Positions 1 to 6,816 of a stretch of DNA of 15,558 nt are shown here, in pieces. Source of the stretch: Thermoflexus sp. (lineage in GTDB: Bacteria; Chloroflexota; Anaerolineae; Thermoflexales; Thermoflexaceae). The stretch lies in assembly GCA_017743605.1 (NCBI GenBank), contig JAGHYO010000026.1, forward strand, positions 1 to 15,558, read 5' to 3'. The stretch's first letter is position 1, and each line of letters opens with the position of its first letter. The translations under genes and the position numbers were made by a program. A model generated the notes under the pieces. It did not search any database. It was not told the origin of the DNA and worked only from the letters and a program-made list of their open reading frames with translations.

Positions 1-137
1 CGAACCTGCCCACCGCGTGCACTGCCCCCAATCCCGCAAAATCCCGCGCCCCCGCTCTTTCCCCCAGGGACGGCGGGTAAGCGGAGAGGTTCCTCAACCA
101 GCCCCCCTCATACCCACGGGAAAGCCGCGATCCATGT

Positions 138-296
138 CTATGCGAAATGGATCGCGCAGCTCAGCTCCTCCTTCGCCGCCTCTACCGCTTCGCTCTCCAG
201 GCCGGATCCCTGCGCTGGCGCCGGGGAATACATCACGGCCCCGATCAGGACGGCCGCGACCAACGCGATGACTGCTGGTCGACGCCATCGATGCAC
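138..296 (-). CDS. Small secreted or truncated protein with signal peptide (52 aa)
   Basis: I do not recognise a family. The GTG start at 296 is chosen because AAGGAGGTG lies at 302-310, with 7 nt between AGGAGG and the start, one of the best ribosome sites in the window. The product begins with a basic stretch (residues 2-6, HRWRR), then a hydrophobic core (about 8-22, PAVIALVAAVLIGAV), then a likely signal peptidase site around APAQ (26-29). The mature part is only about 23 residues, with acidic character (ESEAVEAAKEEL) and a single Cys, and stops at a TAG. It may be a genuine short exported peptide. It may equally be the front end of a larger secreted protein cut off by the TAG; the same frame reads only nine further residues before a TGA. 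It lies downstream of glnA, behind that gene's terminator, so it probably has its own promoter, which I could not identify. Confidence 0.5.
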   Translation of the reverse strand: MHRWRRPAVIALVAAVLIGAVMYSPAPAQGSGLESEAVEAAKEELSCAIHFA

Positions 297-301
297 TAGC
301 G

Positions 302-310
302 CACCTCCTT
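302..310 (-). promoter_or_regulatory. Ribosome binding site of the 52-aa secreted protein
   Basis: AAGGAGGTG on the minus strand matches the anti-Shine-Dalgarno over nine bases and sits 6-7 nt before a GTG. It is the main reason for believing this very short gene, and it excludes longer starts in the same frame that run up into the glnA terminator. Confidence 0.6.
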
Positions 311-470
311 CGCGCCGGTTTTCCCTCGAACGGCTCCCCCCGGCTACGGGTTCGCACGGATTGGAAAGCTGGGGAAGCCCCGCTACGGTCGGGGGGAACA
401 AAAATCGCGAGGCCGGTCTCGGGTGAGATGCACAAGTTGACTGCCCGACGGGGAATCCAAAGGGGGATTG

Positions 471-510
471 CAGGGAAAACAGGGGGCGGACATCCACAAC
501 GTCCACCCCC
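471..510 (-). terminator. Probable Rho-independent terminator after glnA
   Basis: Eight bases past the glnA stop, the minus strand reads GGGGGTGGAC, a 9-base loop, then GTCCGCCCCC. This is a 10-bp stem with one G-U pair, followed at once by TGTTTTCCC. The stem lies at 482-491 and 501-510. The U-tract is short but correctly placed. It would end transcription of the long minus-strand gene string before the small secreted gene. Confidence 0.65.
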
Positions 511-517
511 CATCGCC

Positions 518-1864
518 TCAATACACGTGGAAATACCGATCGATCTCCCAGGGGCTAACGTGGCGGCAGTAGGCCTCCCACTCCAGCCGTTTGGCCTCGA
601 GGAAGCGCTCGGCCGCCAGCGGGCCCAGGGCCTCCTGGACCACCTCGTCGGCCTCCAGGGCCTCTAGAGCCTCCCCCAGGGTGGCCGGCAGGCGCTGGAT
701 CCCCCGCGCCTCCAGCTCCGTCGCTTCCATCGGGAACAGCTCCTCCTCCACCGGCGGCGGTAGCGGCAGCCGTCGTTCGATCCCATCCAGCCCGGCGGCC
801 AGCATGGCCGCAAAAGCCAGGTAGGGGTTGCAGGCCGGATCGATGCTCCGCAGCTCAATGCGGGTGGATTGGTAACGTCCAGGCTTGATGGCCGGGATGC
901 GGATGAGGGCGGAGCGGTTGATGCGGGCCCAGCTGACGTAAGGCGGCGCCTCGAACCCGCCCAGCAGCCGCTTGTAGGAGTTCACCAGCGGGCAGAGCAC
1001 GGCACACATCCCCCGGGCGTGGGCGATTTGGCCCGCCAGGAAGGCCTTGGCCAAGGGCGAAAGGCCGTAATCGTCCTCCGGATCCGCGAAGGCGTTTCCC
1101 CCGTCCTCCAGACGGAGCAGGCTCTGATGGGTGTGCATCCCGGACCCCGCCCGTCCTTCCAAGGGCTTTGGCATGAAGGTGGCATGGAGGCCGTGGGCCT
1201 GGGCGATGTGCTTGATGACCAGCCGGGCGGTGACGAGATGATCGGCCATGCGCAGGGCGTCGGCGGGCTGGCAGTCGATCTCGTGCTGGCCTGAGGAGAT
1301 CTCGTGATGGCCCGGCCCGGCCGGGATGCCCAACGCCCGCAAGGTCTCCACCATCTCGCAGCGGACCTGGTAAGCCAGATCCGTAGCCAGATCGAAGTAG
1401 CCGATCTCATCGTGAGGGGCCGGGGCGAACCGCCCTCCTTCAGCGCGGAAGAGGTAGAACTCCAGCTCCGGGCTCACCACATAGGTATATCCCACTCGGG
1501 CGGCCCGCTCCATCATCCGGGCCAGCACCGCCCGGGGATCCCCAGCGAAGCGCTCCTCCTGCCGGTTCACCACCCAGCAGATCACGTGGGCGGTCGTCCC
1601 CTGCCCCTGGGTCCACGGCAGGATGGTGAATGTGCTGAGGTCCGGCTTGAGATAGAGATCGGACTCTGCCACGCGGGCGAACCCCTCGATGGCCGATCCA
1701 TCAAACCACTTCCCGGTCTCGATGGCCTCCGGGAGATCCTCCAGGGGGATGGTCACCCCCTTGGGGGCTCCCAGGATGTCGGTGAAGCGCAGGATGACGA
1801 AGCGGACGCCCGCCCGGCGGGCCTCCTCAAGCACGCGGTTCGGATCCACCGCCGGACTGTGCAT
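518..1864 (-). CDS. glnA: Glutamine synthetase, class I alpha-like
   Basis: The enzyme makes glutamine from glutamate, ammonia and ATP in the cytoplasm. At 448 aa it has the length of the short class I-alpha enzymes. Visible signatures in order are WFDGSAIEGF (53-62, ammonium-site Asp and feedback Arg nearby in FARVAESD), SPELEFYLF (131-139, metal-binding Glu pair), HHEISSGQHE (186-195), GSGMHTHQSL (240-249), NSYKRL (295-300), NRSALIRIP (316-324) and IELRSIDPACNPY (336-348). The segment after GLDGI lacks the NLYDLP-type tyrosine adenylylated in class I-beta enzymes, so control by GlnE is not expected. The start has GAGGAGG 4 nt upstream and overlaps the end of the pucR-like gene by 38 nt, implying coupled translation. 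Conserved substrate residues argue for a true glutamine synthetase rather than a gamma-glutamylpolyamine synthetase, although the PucR neighbour leaves a catabolic role open. Confidence 0.93.
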   Translation of the reverse strand: MHSPAVDPNRVLEEARRAGVRFVILRFTDILGAPKGVTIPLEDLPEAIETGKWFDGSAIEGFARVAESDLYLKPDLSTFTILPWTQGQGTTAHVICWVVNRQEERFAGDPRAVLARMMERAARVGYTYVVSPELEFYLFRAEGGRFAPAPHDEIGYFDLATDLAYQVRCEMVETLRALGIPAGPGHHEISSGQHEIDCQPADALRMADHLVTARLVIKHIAQAHGLHATFMPKPLEGRAGSGMHTHQSLLRLEDGGNAFADPEDDYGLSPLAKAFLAGQIAHARGMCAVLCPLVNSYKRLLGGFEAPPYVSWARINRSALIRIPAIKPGRYQSTRIELRSIDPACNPYLAFAAMLAAGLDGIERRLPLPPPVEEELFPMEATELEARGIQRLPATLGEALEALEADEVVQEALGPLAAERFLEAKRLEWEAYCRHVSPWEIDRYFHVY

Positions 1865-3476
1865 TGGACCTCCTCAACATGGGTCGGATTTTGAGGGCCA
1901 GCTGCAGCCGGAAACAATCCTCCCAGCGCCGCAGATCCATCCCGGTGATCTCCTGGATCCGCCGGAGCCGATAGGCCAGGGAGTTGCGGTGCAGGAACAA
2001 GCGCTCGGCTGTGCGCTGCAGGTTCCCATCGCAGGCGAAGAAGGCCTCCAGGGTGGGGATCAGCTCGGCGTGATGCTCCCGGTCATAGCGCTCCAGAGGG
2101 CCGAGGGCCTGCTCATAGAATTCCTCCAGAAGCTCGCTCTCCCGCAGGGGATAGAGGATGCGGTACACATCGAGCCGCGAGTAGGCCAGGGTGTGGTCTC
2201 CTCCCAGCAGGGCCTCCACCATCTGCAAGGACTGGACGGCCTCGCGGAAGGAGCGGGTCAGTCCAGCGGGACCGGCGTAGACCCCACCCACCCCGGCCGC
2301 TAGGCGAGTCAGGCTCAGGGCGCGGACCAACTCGGCCCGCAGGCCCTCCATCACGGTTTCGGGATCTGCCTCTCCGCCTAGAGGCGGGAACACGAAGGCG
2401 ATCCCCTCGGCCATAGGTTGGACTCGACAGCGGGGGAAGCGGGCAGTGAGGCGGCGGATGGCCTCGGTGAGGCGCTCCGCATTCCCTTCCGCCTCCGGCG
2501 CCCGGAACACCGCCACCGCCATGGGCTCTTCGATGGGCTCGTTGAGGATGCGGGCCCGACGGCGGGCCTCCGCCTCGGGGAGCTCCCCCCGCAGCACTTG
2601 GGCCAGGAACTCCCCACGGACCCGGGCTTCCGCCGACCAGAGGGAGCGCTCCCGGATCAGCACCAGGGCACAGGCCGCCGCTGCCTGGGCCACTGCCAGG
2701 CGGTCCCGCTCAGCGATCCCCCCGGCCGCCCCGAGCAGACAGACCACCCCGACTGGCCGCCGCTCCAGGAGCACCGCCCCGGCCAGACAGATCTGCCCGG
2801 CGGCATCCGGCCCGAAGAGCGCCACCGGAGGCTCCCCACCTTCCTCGCGCGGGGGCAAGCGCCGCAGCCAAGCCCGGCGCTCCGGGACGCCCGGCGAGGG
2901 CTCCGAGGGCCCGGAGAGGTCGGGCCAAGGCCTCCCCTGAGCATCCTCCAGCCACGCTCGCTTCCCCGTTGCCCGCTCCAGCGCTCGCAGGATCGCCGGG
3001 AGCCCCTCGCCGGTCAGGGCCGCCTGCTGGAACCGGCGCTGGAGCTCCCGCTCGATCTCGTAGAGGGCCTCCCGGCGGGCGGTGATGAAGCGGGCGATCT
3101 GATTGGCCAGATCCGCCAAGCTGATCCCTTCCGGCAGCGCGAGGAGGGGAAGTCCTCCCTCTTCGGCCAGCGGACCCCAGCCCTCCGGCACCGGCCCGAC
3201 TACCCCCAGGCCAGCCGCCTCCCGTTCCAGGGCCAGCTCCAGGAGGGCGGGGAAGGAGAGGGGCGGCTCTCGCATGGAGAGCAAGTCGACCGGGAAGAGA
3301 AGAAGGTCCCCACGCTGGATCGCTGTCCGCGCGGGGAGGGTGCGCAGCAGGGTGGCCCACGTCACCTCGCGGTCCAGCCCGTCCCGGCCGCCGAGCACCC
3401 GGGTCCCTGGCGGCAAGGTGGTCTCCACCAGCTCCCGTAACGGAACCCCACGCATAGGCCGTTCAATCTGCTCCAT
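1827..3476 (-). CDS. PucR-family transcriptional regulator
   Basis: This is a cytoplasmic DNA-binding regulator of the PucR/CdaR type, a family known for control of purine and other nitrogen-source catabolism. With the start at 3476 it has 549 aa. Residues about 8-125 match the PucR sensor domain (VPLRELVETTLPPGTRVLGG, then RGDLLLF). A GGDEF-like CdaR region follows (about 315-435, EEPMAVAVFRA to LAAGVGGVYAG). The C-terminus is the PucR-type helix-turn-helix (about 470-530, LEAFFACDGNLQRTAERLFLHRNSLAYRLRRI). The start is uncertain: ATG 3476 has no ribosome site and overlaps res by 14 nt, while ATG 3455, seven residues in, has a GGAG about 15 nt upstream and begins next to the domain. Translation may be coupled to res. 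Its last 38 nt overlap glnA, so glutamine synthetase is the obvious candidate target or partner. Confidence 0.88.
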   Translation of the reverse strand: MEQIERPMRGVPLRELVETTLPPGTRVLGGRDGLDREVTWATLLRTLPARTAIQRGDLLLFPVDLLSMREPPLSFPALLELALEREAAGLGVVGPVPEGWGPLAEEGGLPLLALPEGISLADLANQIARFITARREALYEIERELQRRFQQAALTGEGLPAILRALERATGKRAWLEDAQGRPWPDLSGPSEPSPGVPERRAWLRRLPPREEGGEPPVALFGPDAAGQICLAGAVLLERRPVGVVCLLGAAGGIAERDRLAVAQAAAACALVLIRERSLWSAEARVRGEFLAQVLRGELPEAEARRRARILNEPIEEPMAVAVFRAPEAEGNAERLTEAIRRLTARFPRCRVQPMAEGIAFVFPPLGGEADPETVMEGLRAELVRALSLTRLAAGVGGVYAGPAGLTRSFREAVQSLQMVEALLGGDHTLAYSRLDVYRILYPLRESELLEEFYEQALGPLERYDREHHAELIPTLEAFFACDGNLQRTAERLFLHRNSLAYRLRRIQEITGMDLRRWEDCFRLQLALKIRPMLRRSNAQSGGGSEPRA

Positions 3477-6426
3477 CGAACGAAGGGAAGACCATCGCGA
3501 TCTGCGACGGATGATCAAACCAATGCGCGCGATATCCCTCTGGCACTTGATGAACGTCCTCAGTGTAAAGCAGCAGGTGAACATGGACCTTCAGGTCCTG
3601 ATAGCGAAAAACCCGAGGCCGACCTTCCTCGTCGAGGAAGATCCTCCGGAAGCCGTCCACCTTGTAGGCATAGTCTGCCTGCTGCATCCCCTTGGGATCC
3701 ACAAACACGATGGCGTAGTCGCTTCCGCGACGGAGCCAGAAAACAAAGTCCGGGAAGAATTTGCGGATGCGGTTGCTGCGAGGATCGTAGTAAGGGACGT
3801 AAACCTCATCCAGCGCCTCATCGATCTTGCTGAAGGCCCACACCAGGGAGGCAAAAGCCTGGTTCTCCTGCCCCAGATACTTCTCCAGGTCGTTGAGGAA
3901 TCGCACTTCGCTGGGATGGCGGATGATGTGGCGGATCCAGTCGATGCGCTCGTTCTCGGAATGAATCAGGGGAAGGTAATAATGCTGAGCCACCCGTTTG
4001 ATGTAGAGCTTGTGACCGCCATGAGCAAACTCCTCATCGCTCTGGATGGCCCGAATCTGGCGCAGCATCTCATCAAAGGAGAGCTGGCGGGATTCATACC
4101 GGACGCTGAGTTCCTGCAGGCGCCGAGGCAGCTCCTTTACCCGCTTCACTTTCTCGATCAGCTCCCGAATGTCCCGGAGGAAGACCCGGATGTGCCGGAA
4201 GTGCCGGATCTCCTCCTCCAGCGGCTTCATACGGTCCACTTCCTGAGGGATCACCCGGAAGTAGGCCAGAAGCCGCTCGATCAGCAGGTCCATCCGCCCG
4301 TAACGGCGGCCGTCTCGAGTGTTGAAATAGCGATTGGGATCCCGGAGAGAGGCCTGAAGCCAGCGGACCCCCTGGGGAGTGGCATGATGGCGGCAGATCA
4401 GGAGCCGGGGGTCGTTCAGATAGCCCACGTATTCCTGAAGCCGCTCCAGCTCCTCTTCGGCGACCTCGAACTTCCGCGGCGCTACGTCCTCCGCCAAGGG
4501 GCGCATCGCATCCCGATAGGTCGGCATGAGCAGGAGATCAAGTTCCAGCCCCCGGTTCACTTCCAGCTCAAGGCGATGCTCAGCCTCGTACCGCTTCTCG
4601 CGATCCAGCTCCCGGAAGACCTGATTCAGGACCTCTCGCCGGGTGCCGAAGACGAAGAGGGTTTCCAGCGCGGAGGCAACGGGCTGCAGCTTCTCGAAAA
4701 TTTCCTCCTCGATTTCTTCGGAGTTGTGGAGGGAGAGGAGGCGCTGGCGCTTCCCCGGCAGGGGTTCGATCCGCACCCCTCGCCCCACGGACTGGAGGAT
4801 GAACTTCCTGGCCTCCACCCCCGCGCCGATATGGATGTAAAGGATGACGTTCGGGCGATTTGAGTCCCATCCCTCATAGAAGGCGCGGGAGCCCATGAGG
4901 AGGTTGATCGGCGAGCTCTCCTCGTTCAGCCGGCGGAAGAACCCCTCGTCCTCGTAACCTTCGACGATCTCGTAGCCTCTGAGCTCCTCTTTGAGCCAGC
5001 CCGAGATATCGCCAATCTTGACCAGGGCGAAGGGCTGCTCAGCGCTCTTGAGCTTGAAGGCCATCTCCTGGCGATTGGAGGGGCGCAACAGCACCTCGAC
5101 CTCGCCCGGGGCAGGCGCGTTGTAGACCAGGCGCAGGAGCTCCTTCGGAGTGATCCCCTCCCGTAGAGAAATGTCCGCCCGGAACCGCTCCTCCTCAAAC
5201 AACCACTCCGGCTCCTCGATCAGCTCCTGCCGGAGCTCGTCGCCCGCCTGCTCCCACACCAAGGGATCGATCTCCCCTCGGCCGACGCGCTCGATCTCCC
5301 GGAAGACGAGGCGGAGGTCGGCATCCTCCGTGTTCACCGAGTGAACCAGGATCAGCAGCAGCGGGCGGTGGTAAGCGCCGGACGGCAGCGCTTCCTGCAC
5401 CCGGCGCAAATAGGCCAGCATCAGCAGGGCTTTGAGGACCACGCGTTGCTTCTCCGCTCCGGTGTAGTCCTCTTTCTCCCCGAAGGCCCGGGTTTCCTGC
5501 CGAAGAAGGACGATATGCTTGCTGTAACCCGCACGCACAAACTCGGAGAGATTGAAGTTGTAAACAGTCGTGACAATATCCCGGGGATCGGTGAAGGTGG
5601 CGGAGAAATTGAAAAGGAAACCATGACGAGAGAGGATGCCGTAGATATGCTGGCGCCTGGACTCCTCCTTATCCCCTTTGTGAGCCTCGTCCAAGAGCAC
5701 ATACCAGCGCCCGTCGTTCTCATAATTGCGGAAGTCCACGATACGTTCCTTCTGCTCATCGCTCAGGTTGTCGGCACGATAGAAGAAAGCGGTGAGCTCG
5801 TGCTCCCCCACCAGAGGGAAAAAGCTGTGCTGGCGATCCGGGTAAGATTTAAGGTTGGCCAGCTGGATGCGGAAATCGAACCGGCCCCGGTTGAACTCCT
5901 CCACGTGGGCTTTGAGCTGGTCCAGCAGGTCATCGCGGGCGCTGAGCACCAGGACCGGGGCCACAGGGATCTCTCCGCGACGCATCAAGCCCCACAGGAT
6001 TTCAATGAGCTTGACCAGCACCAAACTCTTGCCGCTGCCGGTGGCCATCCAGAAGCCCATGCGGTTCACGAAGTGGCGATAGGGAATGCGTTCGTGCTGG
6101 ACGGGGTAATAGCGCTGCAACAGATCGCGCACGTCCCGCTTTTGCTTCTCCAGGGAGATATCCAGGTCCTCTCCCAGCCCGTTATCCCGATACCACTTCC
6201 AGAGCTTCGCTTTGCGCTCTTCGTCCGCCTCCGGCGGCTCCCCCTCCCGGAAGTCCCGGAAGTCCTCGTAATACTTCCACAGCGCCTTGAGGGCAAACCG
6301 CAAGGCATCCTGCTGATAGGGCCACAGCCGCTTGGCGGGCGCAAAGGCCACCAGATCGAAGTCCTGCCAGGCCGGAGGCAGGCTCTCAAAGGAGATATCT
6401 TCCAGCATATCTTGCAAGGTGCGCAT
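3463..6426 (-). CDS. Type III-like restriction enzyme Res subunit (SF2 helicase plus PD-(D/E)xK nuclease)
   Basis: The 987-aa protein is the ATP-dependent translocase and nuclease of a type III-like restriction system, expected to work with the methyltransferase upstream. Motifs seen are Walker A ATGSGKS (128-134), DEAH box LLDEAHKG (244-251), SAT (275-277), motif V GSRAFYEGWD (512-521) and motif VI QSVGRGVR (545-552). Near the C-terminus PDFVFWL (892-898) followed by VFVDPKG (907-913) gives the PD...DxK arrangement of the nuclease. All catalytic motifs look intact and there is no frameshift. The ATG has AGGAGG 7 nt upstream, 21 nt after the MNT/HEPN remnant. The end overlaps or nearly touches the PucR gene. 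Without the methyltransferase beside it, a generic DEAD/DEAH helicase call would also fit. Confidence 0.92.
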   Translation of the reverse strand: MRTLQDMLEDISFESLPPAWQDFDLVAFAPAKRLWPYQQDALRFALKALWKYYEDFRDFREGEPPEADEERKAKLWKWYRDNGLGEDLDISLEKQKRDVRDLLQRYYPVQHERIPYRHFVNRMGFWMATGSGKSLVLVKLIEILWGLMRRGEIPVAPVLVLSARDDLLDQLKAHVEEFNRGRFDFRIQLANLKSYPDRQHSFFPLVGEHELTAFFYRADNLSDEQKERIVDFRNYENDGRWYVLLDEAHKGDKEESRRQHIYGILSRHGFLFNFSATFTDPRDIVTTVYNFNLSEFVRAGYSKHIVLLRQETRAFGEKEDYTGAEKQRVVLKALLMLAYLRRVQEALPSGAYHRPLLLILVHSVNTEDADLRLVFREIERVGRGEIDPLVWEQAGDELRQELIEEPEWLFEEERFRADISLREGITPKELLRLVYNAPAPGEVEVLLRPSNRQEMAFKLKSAEQPFALVKIGDISGWLKEELRGYEIVEGYEDEGFFRRLNEESSPINLLMGSRAFYEGWDSNRPNVILYIHIGAGVEARKFILQSVGRGVRIEPLPGKRQRLLSLHNSEEIEEEIFEKLQPVASALETLFVFGTRREVLNQVFRELDREKRYEAEHRLELEVNRGLELDLLLMPTYRDAMRPLAEDVAPRKFEVAEEELERLQEYVGYLNDPRLLICRHHATPQGVRWLQASLRDPNRYFNTRDGRRYGRMDLLIERLLAYFRVIPQEVDRMKPLEEEIRHFRHIRVFLRDIRELIEKVKRVKELPRRLQELSVRYESRQLSFDEMLRQIRAIQSDEEFAHGGHKLYIKRVAQHYYLPLIHSENERIDWIRHIIRHPSEVRFLNDLEKYLGQENQAFASLVWAFSKIDEALDEVYVPYYDPRSNRIRKFFPDFVFWLRRGSDYAIVFVDPKGMQQADYAYKVDGFRRIFLDEEGRPRVFRYQDLKVHVHLLLYTEDVHQVPEGYRAHWFDHPSQIAMVFPSFDGAD

Positions 6427-6447
6427 CGGCGACGCCTCCTAAGACCC

Positions 6448-6576
6448 TCAGCCCCCACTGCAGATGGAAAAGCGAACGCTCCGGTCGCTCAGTTTGTCAA
6501 ACCATCCCAGGGGCCTGCTTGCGTTGAGATCATCCTCAGCCTTCCGGACCCACATCCAGACGGCACGTTCGCTCAT
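6448..6576 (-). pseudogene. Truncated HEPN-domain (toxin) gene start
   Basis: Within the remnant, an ATG at 6576 has its own ribosome site, GGGAGGAG at 6585-6592 with 8 nt spacing. This shows it was once a separate gene following the MNT gene. The 42-residue product keeps only the first HEPN helix (SERAVWMWVRKAEDDLNAS); the tail (RPLGWFDKLSDRSVRFSICSGG) does not look like the family. The catalytic Rx4-6H motif of HEPN RNases, which lies in the C-terminal helix, is absent, so no RNase activity is expected. The peptide might still be translated from this site. Confidence 0.6.
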
Positions 6577-6813
6577 CGATCGATCTCCTCCCAAATAAGC
6601 AAGATATGCAGTGACGCCGGATCGCTCGGCGACGATCCGCTCAGACCCGGCGAACGCATCGGCGCCGACGATCACGCGGAAATCGCAGCTGCTGTCGGAC
6701 CGTGCCTCACCGCGGGCCTGGCCTCCGAAGAGGAGCACGCAACGGACCCGATCGCTCGCCTGCTCTGTTTCCTCCCGGAGGATCGCCCTCGCCCGAGCCC
6801 GGGTCGCCCCCAT
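6448..6813 (-). pseudogene. Degenerate MNT nucleotidyltransferase fused to a truncated HEPN domain
   Basis: The open frame of 121 codons begins like a minimal nucleotidyltransferase antitoxin: a short helix (MGATRARARAILREE), then VRCVLLFGGQARGEARSDS and SCDFRVIV (about 23-49). Family members read LFGSRARGEA..DSDxDxLV; here GS has become GG, and the first aspartate of the DxD pair is missing (SCD). Only about 30 residues follow where 40-60 more are expected, so an internal deletion is likely. From residue 80 the frame continues as the front of a HEPN protein (MSERAVWMWVRKAEDDL), which also stops early. The start lies 3 nt after the methyltransferase stop and 21 nt before the Res ribosome-coupled start, so it belongs to that operon. 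I read it as a decayed HEPN/MNT toxin-antitoxin pair. Residual function is possible but doubtful. Confidence 0.72.
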
Positions 6814-6816
6814 CCC

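Noticed and set aside
94..513. 139-codon minus-strand open frame beginning in the glnA terminator
   Set aside because: Composition is poor and it overlaps, in a different frame, the 52-codon gene with the much better ribosome site.
3103..4863. Long plus-strand open frame opposite pucR and res
   Set aside because: It is the complement of two genes with clear motifs and shows no motif of its own.
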